DNA from: Thermoplasmatales archaeon SM1-50
GTDB taxonomy: Archaea; Thermoplasmatota; E2; DHVEG-1
Direction: 5' to 3'
NCBI GenBank assembly: GCA_001595945.1
Contig: LSSI01000076.1
Coordinates: 1 to 34,835 of the forward strand
DNA: 34,835 bases
Program-made: the position numbers and the translations under genes
Part shown: positions 8,286 to 17,479 of the stretch, one piece after another
How positions within the stretch are numbered: position 1 is the first letter of the stretch
Layout: every line of letters starts with the position of its first letter
Notes under the pieces: model-generated
The model's input: only the letters and a program-made list of their open reading frames with translations
Database searches by the model: none
Told to the model about the DNA's origin: nothing

Positions 8286-9421
8286 GGTTTTTTCTCTTCT
8301 TTTTCTTCATGATGATGGATGTATTGCAACCCAAGGTTTAGAAGCATATGCTTTTCCTGATACTCTTGAGTTGCTAGGAATTTCTCAAATTCGTCGGCCA
8401 GTGATTTCATTGTATGCCCTTCGCTTAGTGGTGTCTGATCGGTTCTAAGAGTAGTGGCTTTAATCTCAAAATGAACCGCTGTTTTTGCTAGATCCCGTAT
8501 CTGATGGTAATCGACACCCCTTTGGATATATGCAGGAATGTTTTCAAGGCGGATGCGTATGATTTTGCCCTTTGGATCAATTGCATGGATGGTCTCTTTT
8601 ATTTTGTGTATGATTTGGTCAATGCGAAGAGCAGAGCAATCAAGAGGCGGTACATCAACCATCACCCGGACTCTCAGGGGGACGAACCGATGAATCTGTT
8701 CTTTCTCGATGTCAAGTTCAAGGAATCCCTTCTGTGTGTTTGTCTCCGTGAAGCTCAAATGCTCTGTCGATCCCGCATAAAATGCGTTCCGTTGTAACTT
8801 TGTATAGAGATGGTAATGGCCAAGTGCGATGTAATCAAAGTTCTCCGTTAGGTTGTGTAGTGGGATAAATAGTTCATTAAACTCGTTCATCTTGAATTCC
8901 TTAACTGCTGCCACTGCACCATGTGCAAGAAGGAGGTTAAAATCAGCGTGTGTGTCTACCGTTATTTTTTTGAAATTTGATTCAAACTCTTTAGGGCTTT
9001 GACACTGAGGGATTGCATGGATAAGGACTGTTTTATCTTTGATTTGTAACGAGACTGTTTCATAGCGATTGTTGTAAATTGGATACACATGGTCTAGGTG
9101 TTCAAAAATAGTGAAAATATTTCCTGTCTCTTTGAGTTTTGGTGTTTCGTGATTACCTGAGATTACAATGAATGGGATGTTTTCTTGTGACAATCGAAGG
9201 ATCTGCTGTACTGCGACTGTTATCGCTCGATTTGTTGGTCGAACTGAATCAAACAAGTCACCTGCATGCAGCACAAGGTCTGGTTTTGTTTCTACCGCAT
9301 AATCGATGAATTGAGTGAAAGCATCATAGATATCTATTTCCCGTTGGTTTATCCCCTCTGCGGTGACTTTTTTATACGCGGAATACCCTAGATGGGTGTC
9401 CGCACAGTGTAAAATCCTCAT
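8282..9421 (-). CDS. mre11: Mre11-type nuclease
   Basis: A 379-residue metallophosphoesterase, the nuclease subunit of the Mre11-Rad50 complex. The five phosphoesterase motifs are intact: D8-x-H10 (ADTHLG), G54-D55 (HAGDLFD), N90-H91-E92 (SGNHE), H167 (LLAHG) and H202/H204 (GHYH). These bind two Mn ions. The C-terminal part (residues about 250-379) is the capping and Rad50-binding region. It overlaps the oxidoreductase gene upstream and rad50 downstream by 4 bases each, so the three are translationally coupled. No herA or nurA gene is seen next to it, unlike the arrangement in many other archaea. Confidence 0.95.
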   Translation of the reverse strand: MRILHCADTHLGYSAYKKVTAEGINQREIDIYDAFTQFIDYAVETKPDLVLHAGDLFDSVRPTNRAITVAVQQILRLSQENIPFIVISGNHETPKLKETGNIFTIFEHLDHVYPIYNNRYETVSLQIKDKTVLIHAIPQCQSPKEFESNFKKITVDTHADFNLLLAHGAVAAVKEFKMNEFNELFIPLHNLTENFDYIALGHYHLYTKLQRNAFYAGSTEHLSFTETNTQKGFLELDIEKEQIHRFVPLRVRVMVDVPPLDCSALRIDQIIHKIKETIHAIDPKGKIIRIRLENIPAYIQRGVDYHQIRDLAKTAVHFEIKATTLRTDQTPLSEGHTMKSLADEFEKFLATQEYQEKHMLLNLGLQYIHHHEEKEEKKP

Positions 9422-10809
9422 AAGTCCCTTCTTTTCCGTGTGAGTTTTAGAGCAACAATTTCACAGGCTAAGGTAAGAGAATCAAGTGTCGGGGCGATGG
9501 GTGGTGCATAGGCGGTCTCAAGTTTGCGGAGCTCCTCGACTGTTATTTTTCCAAGCATTGCACAGGCAAGAGTGTTGATCCGTTGCGCTGCGTTGCTACC
9601 GACTGCCTGGGCAGAGAGGATCTGTCCGGTTTGTTCATGGACTCCAACTTTGATCGTGATAGGATTTTTTCCAGGGAAATAGTCTGGCAGGGAGAAACCT
9701 TTGTATTTACCGGTCACGACCGATAGGTTACTTAATGCCTGTTTGACTGGACCGACTGCAGCTATTTCCATTCCAAAAAACTCCGATGTCCTCGTAAGCA
9801 ACAGACCCTTAGGTAACGAATACGTGCCTCCCGCAGCGTTTATCCCAGCAGCAATTCCTTGTCGGACTACAATACTGCCCAATCCAACGCAAACCGGTTC
9901 ATTGGTCACCAAATCGACATATTCAGTGCAATCACCTACAGCATAGATGTTTTGAACTGATGTCTCTGCTTTTTCGTTGACCTGTATCCCCCCGGTTTTT
10001 CCAATGGCACAACCAATGGTCCTTGCAAGCGATGTCTCTGGTTTTGTTCCTGTTGCGATGATGAGGAGATCAGTGTTTATTTTCGTTTCTTCCCCTGTTG
10101 AAGCATCTTTGATAATAAGGGAGGATATAACCCCTTGAATCTCTTCTGAACGTACAGCAAGATGATTCGTATAGACCGATATCTTCTCCTGCAATGTCTG
10201 CAGCACCGGGGTGCTCATATCGTCGTCTAAGGTGTTTGCAAGGATGTCTGGAAGTGCTTCTACAACAGTGACCTGCATACCTTTCTTATATAGTGTATCT
10301 GCCATCTCAAGTCCGATGAGTCCTGCCCCGATGATTGTTGCATTCTTCCTTTTTTTTAGATGAGAAAGAATTTCTTTACCGTCATCGATGGTGCGAAGGA
10401 CAAAAACTCCTGAAAGGAGATGACCGTCTTTCTGGATGTTTAGGATAGGTGGGATCCATGGTGCTGCTCCTGTCGCAAGAATGAGGTTATCAAATTTTTT
10501 TTCGATATGCTCCAAGCCTTTTTTTGCTCTTACCATACGTTCTTGCAGATCAATTTCTTCAACAGATGAATTAAGATAAATGTCAATATGTTCTTTTTTG
10601 AACCAGTCCTCTGAGAATTCAATAAGGTTGTGAAACTTCGGGATTGTTCCAGCAATTGCATAAGGTAAGCCGCATTTTGAATACTGGGTATATGGTCCTT
10701 TTTCAAAGATAGTTATAGACGAAGCTCTATCGGTTTTTCGTGCGAATTGCGCAGCAGTTCCACCACCTGCGCCACAGCCGATGATAACAATGTGCCGTGT
10801 ATCAATCAC
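9418..10809 (-). CDS. FAD-dependent pyridine nucleotide-disulfide oxidoreductase (CoA disulfide reductase/NADH oxidase type)
   Basis: A 463-residue flavoprotein. An FAD-binding GxGxxG (GCGAGG, 11-16) opens the protein. The single redox cysteine lies in SKCGLPY (Cys46), the motif of CoA disulfide reductase and NAD(P)H oxidase/persulfide reductase enzymes. A second dinucleotide fold (GAGLIG, 161-166) binds NAD(P)H, and AVGDC near 290 completes the FAD site. The C-terminal dimerisation domain is present. The expected reaction is NAD(P)H-dependent reduction of a CoA or other low-molecular-weight disulfide, or of oxygen; the exact substrate cannot be read from sequence. The start is GTG at 10809, with GAGGAAT upstream and a box A-like TATAAATC near 10855-10862. 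It heads the operon with mre11 and rad50. Confidence 0.85.
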   Translation of the reverse strand: MIDTRHIVIIGCGAGGGTAAQFARKTDRASSITIFEKGPYTQYSKCGLPYAIAGTIPKFHNLIEFSEDWFKKEHIDIYLNSSVEEIDLQERMVRAKKGLEHIEKKFDNLILATGAAPWIPPILNIQKDGHLLSGVFVLRTIDDGKEILSHLKKRKNATIIGAGLIGLEMADTLYKKGMQVTVVEALPDILANTLDDDMSTPVLQTLQEKISVYTNHLAVRSEEIQGVISSLIIKDASTGEETKINTDLLIIATGTKPETSLARTIGCAIGKTGGIQVNEKAETSVQNIYAVGDCTEYVDLVTNEPVCVGLGSIVVRQGIAAGINAAGGTYSLPKGLLLTRTSEFFGMEIAAVGPVKQALSNLSVVTGKYKGFSLPDYFPGKNPITIKVGVHEQTGQILSAQAVGSNAAQRINTLACAMLGKITVEELRKLETAYAPPIAPTLDSLTLACEIVALKLTRKRRDL

Positions 10810-10959
10810 ATATATTCCTCATCCAACTAACTGGCATGTTTTTTTAAACGTTTTTGATTTATACGACAAAAAAGCCTTGGAGATAATACACCTAAATTAT
10901 TGATATTTTTTCATTTGATAACTTTGGCGGATGTAGATAGTCTGCAGTAACTCTTTATT

Positions 10960-12600
10960 TTAGATAAAATTGGTGAAGTCTTTTTCTTTAATACATGATC
11001 TTTCGTATAGAGAGGTTCGGATACTCTGTACGATTTTTTCTATGATGGATATCAGAGCTGTTAAGTCTGGTATGTTTATGAGCATAAAGCTTACCTGTTG
11101 CATCCGTTGCAGAGAGATACTATAGTTCTCCATCCACAGGTGTTCAATGATTCCTCTTGAGGCATTAGGTGCGGAAAGCCACAGCTGTTGTGTTAGAAAA
11201 GCCTGTTCTTGCATGGCGTTGTCCAGGGTGGTAAGGAAGAACGTGATGTTGATTCCGTTTTGGATCATCTCGTAGGCGAGTAGTTCGTTTATTTCGTTTT
11301 CAAAAAAAAAGACAGTTTCCACGCTCTGACAGAGTGATGTGATGTTCCCATGGCCATATTTATGAAGGAGTGCAAGGGAGAGTGTGGCAGCCTCCCCTGT
11401 TTCATATGGGTCGTAGAAATCATCATCGCAGATGTGAACCGGAACGTAAATCGAACAGCATGCGTGATTTGCTGCAAACCAACTGCTGCTTAAGAGATCT
11501 GGATGTTCCTTTGGTATTTTAAATACCATAGATGCTTCGTACATATAACGATCCTCGCACATCGGCCGAAGTCCATCAAGATCTGTGGTATGCAGCCGTG
11601 ACCAGCGTATCATGTCCTGTATGGTGACAGCCCCAATCGACGGTTCGATATGTTCATGGAGTTTTTGTTCCCATGCATAGACTGCGGTACAAACCGATAT
11701 CCGTGCAGTGTTTCCATCGATTTCCAGGACGTTCACACTATAGGGTCCAACGGTCGCTTGTTTCCCTAGCGGAATTGTTACCTCCTTTTTATATCCTGAA
11801 TTTTTAAAAGCAAACCAGGGGAACACCTGTGCGATTAGGGAAACTGGCGATAGTTGTAAGATTTTCACGCCGCAGAGAGAATCAAGGTGTAGAACAGTTC
11901 CTCGTCGCACCCATGTTTCTTTCTTGGTATTATATGAGGATGCAATCGGCAGCGTTTTGATCACTTGTGTCCGCCAGAGGTCTTTTGGATAGTTAGACAT
12001 GACCAGCACATCACTTACATCTTTTGTTGTCTGATGTACTGCATCTGCTTCGATGATGACTGCCCGCTGCGGACCAATCAAGAAAAGATTCTCAGAGACA
12101 CCAGTCGCATGAAGCGTATCAACTGCCTTGGTGGTCAGTAAGTTTATTGCTTCTTCTTCGTTTTCTGCGGTTTGGCATGCGTACCTAATCCAATCAAAAT
12201 CATCCCATGCATTCTTTGTTGGATTCACCCATCGTGACATCGTATCTGCGTCACCAAAGGCAAGTCCCGCGTCAGTCAAGACCATCCCTGCTTTAACGAT
12301 ATTTGGGAGGGTATCTCCCTGTGTTGCCACACCGATAAAAGTATGATTAACAATAAAATCCCAGGGTTTTCCTGTCCACGGATGATGATATGTATACTGC
12401 GTTCCTTTTGGGACCCTAGATAGTACTTGTAAACCATCTCTGCTTGGATCTCGAACCTTTAAAAGAAGGCTATAGTCACCTGCAGTTGCAGATGATGCCA
12501 CAACGATATCCTTGCAGCCTTTTGATGCTGGGATAATTATCACAGAACATACGATGATGAAAATGAACAAACAAGACCATATTTTCTGTTGACGTATCAT
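10960..12600 (-). CDS. Exported Ntn-hydrolase-like protein (peptidase C69/acyl-transferase related)
   Basis: A 546-residue protein with a signal segment (residues 7-25, LFIFIIVCSVIII). Directly after it comes Cys29 in GCKDIVVASSATAGDYSLL, which resembles the start of mature C69 dipeptidases and penicillin-V-acylase-type Ntn hydrolases, where the exposed N-terminal Cys is nucleophile. A downstream RDPS matches the conserved Arg-Asp/Asn pair of those enzymes. Internal parts (NHTFIGVATQGDTLPNIVKAGMVLTDAGLAFG, given in part) also fit. If correct, the enzyme would hydrolyse amide or peptide bonds outside the membrane. The last 200 residues are unassigned. Box A (TTATATATTTTA, minus strand, about 12622-12634) suggests an almost leaderless start at ATG 12600. 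The family call is moderate. Confidence 0.65.
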   Translation of the reverse strand: MIRQQKIWSCLFIFIIVCSVIIIPASKGCKDIVVASSATAGDYSLLLKVRDPSRDGLQVLSRVPKGTQYTYHHPWTGKPWDFIVNHTFIGVATQGDTLPNIVKAGMVLTDAGLAFGDADTMSRWVNPTKNAWDDFDWIRYACQTAENEEEAINLLTTKAVDTLHATGVSENLFLIGPQRAVIIEADAVHQTTKDVSDVLVMSNYPKDLWRTQVIKTLPIASSYNTKKETWVRRGTVLHLDSLCGVKILQLSPVSLIAQVFPWFAFKNSGYKKEVTIPLGKQATVGPYSVNVLEIDGNTARISVCTAVYAWEQKLHEHIEPSIGAVTIQDMIRWSRLHTTDLDGLRPMCEDRYMYEASMVFKIPKEHPDLLSSSWFAANHACCSIYVPVHICDDDFYDPYETGEAATLSLALLHKYGHGNITSLCQSVETVFFFENEINELLAYEMIQNGINITFFLTTLDNAMQEQAFLTQQLWLSAPNASRGIIEHLWMENYSISLQRMQQVSFMLINIPDLTALISIIEKIVQSIRTSLYERSCIKEKDFTNFI

Positions 12601-12654
12601 ATGTGAATAAAATATAACCCTAAAATATATAAAAGTATGCTTAAGGATGTTTTC

Positions 12655-13548
12655 TTACTCAGGAGTTTCTTGAGATTTTTCTTTCTTTTTCTTTGTTATT
12701 GTTTTCTTTTTTTTTGTGGTCTTCGCCTTTGTTTTTTTCTTTGGTTTTTCTTCTTTCTTCCGGTCTTCTGGTGTTGGTTCTTCTTCGCTAGGCTCTTGTT
12801 TTTCTTCCGTTGTTGCCTCTTCTGGTTTTTCCTGAATACTTTCTTTTAAAGGAAGCTCTTCTGATTCTACCGGCTGAGGTTCTGTTGGTTCACTTGGTTT
12901 TTCTTCTGGTGTCTCAACTGATTTTTCATCTTCGATGATGATTGTGGGTAATCGAATGATCTCTGTTTTGTTGATCTCAATACGTTTCACCGGGTAGAAA
13001 ACCTTACAGTGTTTGTAAATTTCGCTTCCCATTTTTCCATCAATACAGTCCTTGATAAATGAGTTTAATGTCTTTGCTTTTCCTTCTTTTCGTATAACAT
13101 CATTCATAACGTTTCTGATTAGTTTCTTCTGTGAACTTTGGATTCGTTTCTCTGCAATAGCGAAGGGTTTAACTCGGAGAAGAGCACCGTCTCTGGTCTC
13201 AACGTCAAAAACACCATCGACACGTGATTTTCTTCGTCGAATCATCCGTCGGAGGTAATCTGAGGTGAGAAGATGACCTTTTAGTTGGGTATGAGCCGTG
13301 TTTTGTTCAATCTTATCGACTGCGAAAAGAAGCTTAATATGAGATTTCCGGAAATCATTGGTAATATCCTGCAGGGAGACCTCTGTAACCCTCCCGATAA
13401 GGTTATCTGGTGTCTCAGCTAGGGTTTCTGCGACCGGAACGTTATTGAATAATGATGGTGCGAGTATCGTGTACCAGTTTTTTGCTTTCCATCGGTCTTT
13501 AACTTTTCTGGTTGTCGTCCGTACACGTGCTTTAGCCATACCTATCAC
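12655..13548 (-). CDS. rps3ae: 30S ribosomal protein S3Ae (eS1 family)
   Basis: Residues 4-205 match archaeal/eukaryotic S3Ae (eS1): the basic opening MAKARVRTTTRKVKDRWKAK, LTSDYLRRMIRRRKSRVDG in the middle, and KVFYPVKRIEI. It is a small-subunit protein near the mRNA exit. About 95 residues of low complexity follow, first Pro/Glu-rich and then Lys-rich (KKK, KEKSQETPE end), which is longer than the core family and may be disordered. The start is ambiguous: GTG 13548 has GAGAGGA 7 bases upstream, while ATG 13539 would give the usual MAKARV start. It has its own box A-like element near 13597-13610. Confidence 0.93.
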   Translation of the reverse strand: MIGMAKARVRTTTRKVKDRWKAKNWYTILAPSLFNNVPVAETLAETPDNLIGRVTEVSLQDITNDFRKSHIKLLFAVDKIEQNTAHTQLKGHLLTSDYLRRMIRRRKSRVDGVFDVETRDGALLRVKPFAIAEKRIQSSQKKLIRNVMNDVIRKEGKAKTLNSFIKDCIDGKMGSEIYKHCKVFYPVKRIEINKTEIIRLPTIIIEDEKSVETPEEKPSEPTEPQPVESEELPLKESIQEKPEEATTEEKQEPSEEEPTPEDRKKEEKPKKKTKAKTTKKKKTITKKKKEKSQETPE

Positions 13549-13662
13549 TTATGAATCCTCTCATTTTTTCAATAAGGGATTTTTGGAGTAATAGAGTTCT
13601 TATACTTAAATGCTACGAGGGTTTCACCTGGGGGAATAACATTTGGATGATATGAGAACCAT

Positions 13663-14460
13663 TTAAAATGCATCGATGATCTTTAGCTCGCGCTCTTTTC
13701 CTTTTTTTTGTATTTCTTCTCGTATTCTCTTGTAATAGTCCTTCTTATCGAACATCAATTTGGAAAACGTTTGTAATAATTCAGGATTTTGTAGGAGTTT
13801 TTTCTGAATGTTCTCCCAGATCCCTGGTTTTATACGCAACGAATCGATCCATAGTTCTTGGGTACCTGCCTTTTGTATCATATCAAGAATTTGTGGGATC
13901 TCCTCTATTGTTGTCGTCGGGTACACTGGGCCAAAGAACACTGCGGTTTTTAACCCGGCATCCGCACATTTCTTTAAAGCGGCAAACCGCTCTGGGATAG
14001 AAGCCGTATATGGCTCAAGAAGCCTTCGTTCATTGTCATGCAGCGTGCCGATGCTTACCATGACCTGCGTATCAGAAAACCGCAAAAGCAGATCAATATC
14101 CCTGGTGACGAGAGGTGATTTTGTCTGGATATGCGCTGGGAAATCATAACAGAGTAGTTGTTCTAAACAAAAACGAGTTAGTTTGTATTTCTGTTCCAAG
14201 GGTTGGTAGGGGTCTGTTACCGTTGATATGCCGACAATGCCAGGTTTCTTTATTTTTATTTCCTTTGCTACCATCAACGGGATGTTTTTTTTAACCTCGA
14301 TGGCCTCCCCCCACTGTTCTCGAGGTATCCGAAGTACGTATGGTGCGTAACAATACGCGCAGTTATGCATACACCCTCGGTAGGGATTCAGAGAGAAATC
14401 AAGTCCGGGTAAAGTCGAACGTGATAACCCGCTGTTACAATGCACTTCTAGTACCTTCAT
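13663..14460 (-). CDS. Radical SAM protein of the SPL/Rv2578c-like family
   Basis: A 265-residue radical SAM enzyme. The cluster-binding CxxxCxxC is at Cys30, Cys34 and Cys37 (GCMHNCAYCYA), preceded by the typical SLNPYRG. The downstream pattern (TVTDPYQPLEQKYKLTR, QTKSPLVTRDIDLL) is that of the COG1533 group, which includes spore photoproduct lyase-like proteins. The exact reaction is unknown. The start lies 1 base after the nre stop, so the two genes form an operon. Coupling to a DNA repair protein suggests a DNA- or nucleotide-related reaction, but this is inference. Full length for the family. Confidence 0.85.
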   Translation of the reverse strand: MKVLEVHCNSGLSRSTLPGLDFSLNPYRGCMHNCAYCYAPYVLRIPREQWGEAIEVKKNIPLMVAKEIKIKKPGIVGISTVTDPYQPLEQKYKLTRFCLEQLLCYDFPAHIQTKSPLVTRDIDLLLRFSDTQVMVSIGTLHDNERRLLEPYTASIPERFAALKKCADAGLKTAVFFGPVYPTTTIEEIPQILDMIQKAGTQELWIDSLRIKPGIWENIQKKLLQNPELLQTFSKLMFDKKDYYKRIREEIQKKGKERELKIIDAF

Positions 14461-14461
14461 A

Positions 14462-15754
14462 TCATCTCACAATAAAATCCTCAAGTTTTCGTTGATACAG
14501 TTGGTTCTTTAGCACAGCGCTGTTCCGAATCCATCGCTGTAGGGGGATATCCATAATCTTAGAGACATACACCAGTGATTCCTGCACTGTGGAAAACTTA
14601 CGATACGGCTGGCTAAGTGCACACCGAATACTTTCACGAACGTTCCAGACGCCAATCGGCATGATATATCCAGGATGCGCTTCCCGGAGAATCACTACAG
14701 CTGCCTGTCTTCTTTCCTTGTTTAGCAGCTCGTTTACCGCAAGTCTCGCAGCGTAATAGCACCCGCCGATTTCTGCATAGGTCGTCCGACCATCGTAAAA
14801 CTCATAGCTATTGAAAATGGAAATACCAGTTCCATACGGGTTCCATGTGGTGTTAGGATACCACGCTTCGATAAGCTCATATTGCCATTCCGAAGGTACC
14901 ATCAGAACAATCCACCGGTTGTCAAACTGATTGAGATAATATGCCCGCACCTCGTTGATAAACGGATATTCCTTTGTTTTTTTCATCAGCTCTTCACTAA
15001 GTGTTGAATCCACTGCAGTGATACTCCATCGTGTTGGAACGAAACGACGGTTCTTCTTCACCCCAAAGGCTCCCACACTAAACGCCCGTTGAATTTTTGA
15101 GATCAGCACCCCGTTTTTATAAATGTCAAGGATAGCAGCTCGTGCTTTTAGGTCCGTGTCATAGTATGCTTTTTCTATACATTGTTCGTATTTTGGATTT
15201 GTGATATCCAGTGTTTTCAATGGAGCAGACGGTCCATGTGGCTGTACTTCGTCATAGAATGCTATTCTGCCATAGGGTTTTTTTGTGAACATCGCATCAG
15301 TGAAAACCGCATTTTTTGAAAGAGCCAATTCCCTAGTGAACTCCACAATACGATGTGGACTTTCAACATCCGTTACATTAACCGTGAATTTTCCACGGAC
15401 AAGCTGACTGCGGAAATCCACAATGTCATCAAGAGTCCTCTCAAGCCACCGCTCAGGGGTGTCGATCTCAGAAGTATCACCCATTACTGGTGGAATCATT
15501 GGGCCAATTGCGACCTTTGGATATCCTATCCTTCCGACGAAGACACTTGGAGGGGAAGCACCCTCAAGCCGCAGAGTATTTAGTAAGGATTTAACCTTTG
15601 TCTTTGAGTGATATCGGATGATCACTGGGCATCGGTTTTTTCCACATAAAAATTTTGTACCCCGACACAGTGCACAGACACTAGGTGATTGTTTCTTCTC
15701 AACTGCAAGAAGCTTCTTCTGACTCTTTGTAGCGTTTTGCACCAGATCCCCCAT
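14462..15754 (-). CDS. nreA: Archaeal DNA repair protein Nre
   Basis: A 430-residue protein of the archaea-specific Nre family (formerly DUF650/DUF651). In a haloarchaeon, Nre proteins were shown to affect DNA damage tolerance and to bind the sliding clamp. The N-terminal zinc site is visible as Cys27, Cys30, Cys37 and Cys42 (CALC, CGKNRC). The core follows with SVFVGRIGYPKVAIGPM and FRSQLVRGKF. The C-terminus QRKLEDFI (421-428) fits the PCNA-interacting pattern Q-x-x-L-x-x-F-hydrophobic, placed where Nre proteins carry it. A box A (ATTATATACTTTC, minus strand) near 15790-15802 fits the ATG at 15754. It is cotranscribed with the radical SAM gene. Confidence 0.92.
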   Translation of the reverse strand: MGDLVQNATKSQKKLLAVEKKQSPSVCALCRGTKFLCGKNRCPVIIRYHSKTKVKSLLNTLRLEGASPPSVFVGRIGYPKVAIGPMIPPVMGDTSEIDTPERWLERTLDDIVDFRSQLVRGKFTVNVTDVESPHRIVEFTRELALSKNAVFTDAMFTKKPYGRIAFYDEVQPHGPSAPLKTLDITNPKYEQCIEKAYYDTDLKARAAILDIYKNGVLISKIQRAFSVGAFGVKKNRRFVPTRWSITAVDSTLSEELMKKTKEYPFINEVRAYYLNQFDNRWIVLMVPSEWQYELIEAWYPNTTWNPYGTGISIFNSYEFYDGRTTYAEIGGCYYAARLAVNELLNKERRQAAVVILREAHPGYIMPIGVWNVRESIRCALSQPYRKFSTVQESLVYVSKIMDIPLQRWIRNSAVLKNQLYQRKLEDFIVR

Positions 15755-15829
15755 TGTTTCGATTCTCTTTTATACCCTTGGAAGAGAGCAGTGAAAGTAT
15801 ATAATGATTGCTGTTTCATCTATTAAAAA

Positions 15830-15850
15830 ATTTTTTTAATAAAAAATAAG
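15830..15850 (-). terminator. T-rich terminator after the acetyltransferase gene
   Basis: On the minus strand, just past the stop at 15854, the sequence reads TTATTTTTTATTAAAAAAAT, giving a T-run suited to archaeal termination before the nre promoter. Confidence 0.4.
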
Positions 15851-15853
15851 ATA

Positions 15854-16447
15854 TCAGACAATTCGTCTCACCCAACATATCGTATATTTGCCGATATCAA
15901 ACTTTTTATCAACGATCCATCCGTCCTTCATATAGAAATGAAACGCTGGTCTGCTTGTGTTTGTTACACCAGTCACTCCACCATAACCTTTGTTTTTAGC
16001 GTATTTATATAAAAAATTCAATAGTAAACGACCGTATCCTTTTTGTTGATACGCTTCTTTGGTTCCATAGAACAAAAGCTCAAGACATTTTTTATCATAT
16101 GATGGTTTGTTTTTGTAATATATCCAGAGCTGATAAATACCTGTTATGCCAAGGGTTTTAAGTAGGGAAAACCCAAATCTCAAGGTCTTAAAAAAACCAG
16201 GCTTACAATCTGAGTCGATACAGAGACAAACGCAAATAAGCAAATCGTCTTTCTTAATACCAAAACTCTTTATTGTGCCGGTTTTTTCGTATAATTTTAG
16301 TAAGCATCGTATTATTGTCCCCGTATGTTGTGGTCTTTCTATAAGGGCAGGTATCTGAGGAGAGTTATGAAATGCTGTTATGATTATTTCCATAGATGTA
16401 GGCTCATCCTGTTTCTGCAATTCAACGACCTTTTGTTCTAACGACAT
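15854..16447 (-). CDS. GNAT-family N-acetyltransferase
   Basis: A 197-residue protein with the acetyl-CoA binding motif A, QQKGYGRLLL (134-143), after a beta strand (CLELLFYGT), and a C-terminal segment typical of GNATs (SRPAFHFYMKDGWIVDKKF). The substrate is unknown. It starts 5 bases after the methyltransferase stop, so the two are probably cotranscribed and may modify the same target. A conventional ATG is used. Family assignment is firm; function is not. Confidence 0.8.
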   Translation of the reverse strand: MSLEQKVVELQKQDEPTSMEIIITAFHNSPQIPALIERPQHTGTIIRCLLKLYEKTGTIKSFGIKKDDLLICVCLCIDSDCKPGFFKTLRFGFSLLKTLGITGIYQLWIYYKNKPSYDKKCLELLFYGTKEAYQQKGYGRLLLNFLYKYAKNKGYGGVTGVTNTSRPAFHFYMKDGWIVDKKFDIGKYTICWVRRIV

Positions 16448-16452
16448 ACGGA

Positions 16453-17349
16453 TTACCTCTTTGGGTAATTATGCTTTTTGTTTTTTTCTGCAACAACCGC
16501 GATGTATCTGTGCGTAACAGGGATGTAACGACTTGGCATATGGTGTCTTTCAAGCAGTTCCCCGATTCGTCTGGCTATGTTATCCTTTCGGTCTTTATCG
16601 ATGAGCTGTACAATTCCTGCGGCGACCCCAGAATTTAACAGTTGTTCTATAGCCATTTCCTTGTTTTCAAACGTAAATGTTTTTTTTCCTTTCCATGCGT
16701 CGATGATTCTCAGTCCGTTCATCCGCATTCTTTGAACAAGGGTTCCTTTTGAAAGAAAGAAATGTGGTATAATATAATAGTTTAATGCCACTGGTTCTTC
16801 TGCTATGGCAGCAAGGAAAAAGAGCACAAACTCCCAGTTGGAAAACATGCTGTTGTCGATGATTCCCACTTTTCCGTTCTGACGAAGTAATCGCCTAAAT
16901 TGTGCTAAAATCTGTGGTGTACCATATCCCAAACCCCAAGCACAGGTGATACAGTCATAGCTGCGAGGTGGTTGGTTTTTGAGAAAATCATACGCATCAT
17001 TGTGGATGAACTGGCACTTATCACCATATTTTTTTTGTGCTATAGATATCATTGCCTTGGATGCATCTACACCAGTGACTTTTCCATGTGTCATATCATA
17101 AAGTGCATGGGTTAGAAAACCGGTACCGCAAGTCAAATCAAGACAGTTCCCGCCTTTTAATGGATCTAATTTTTTCAACATATCAACTGTGAGATACGCC
17201 ATATAATCTGTCCAATAGGTATCATAGAAAATAGCGATCTCGTCATAACCAGCTTCAACGAGTTTTTTTGTAAGGTTTTCCTGATTTAAATACAAATGAA
17301 GGAAACGCAGACCAAGTTTGATCCAATGACGATGAATGATACCTCTCAC
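16453..17349 (-). CDS. Class I SAM-dependent methyltransferase
   Basis: A 298-residue protein with motif I LDLTCGTGFL (70-79), an acidic residue after strand 2 (VTGVDAS, near 96) and a motif IV-like CITCAWGLGYG. The rest is all-alpha and hydrophobic in parts (FVLFFLAAIA), suggesting a substrate pocket for a lipid-like or small molecule. The substrate cannot be named. The start GTG at 17349 lies about 20-25 bases after a box A (TTATTTAAATG, minus strand, near 17367-17377), which fits a leaderless transcript, but an internal start is possible. It forms an operon with the GNAT gene. Confidence 0.8.
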   Translation of the reverse strand: MRGIIHRHWIKLGLRFLHLYLNQENLTKKLVEAGYDEIAIFYDTYWTDYMAYLTVDMLKKLDPLKGGNCLDLTCGTGFLTHALYDMTHGKVTGVDASKAMISIAQKKYGDKCQFIHNDAYDFLKNQPPRSYDCITCAWGLGYGTPQILAQFRRLLRQNGKVGIIDNSMFSNWEFVLFFLAAIAEEPVALNYYIIPHFFLSKGTLVQRMRMNGLRIIDAWKGKKTFTFENKEMAIEQLLNSGVAAGIVQLIDKDRKDNIARRIGELLERHHMPSRYIPVTHRYIAVVAEKNKKHNYPKR

Positions 17350-17479
17350 CTGTTCTAAGATTATTACATTTAAATAAGGAAAAATATCTTTTGTTTTTAT
17401 TAAAGTTTAGGATGATTTGTCAAGAATATATCACTTATGTCACAGTTTTGATTGCTAATCCTGTTATAAACGTATTCCC

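Noticed and set aside
12637-12849. Rightward frame rich in Phe and Leu
   Set aside because: It is the complement of the Lys/Glu-rich S3Ae tail; the apparent membrane character is an artefact of that composition.
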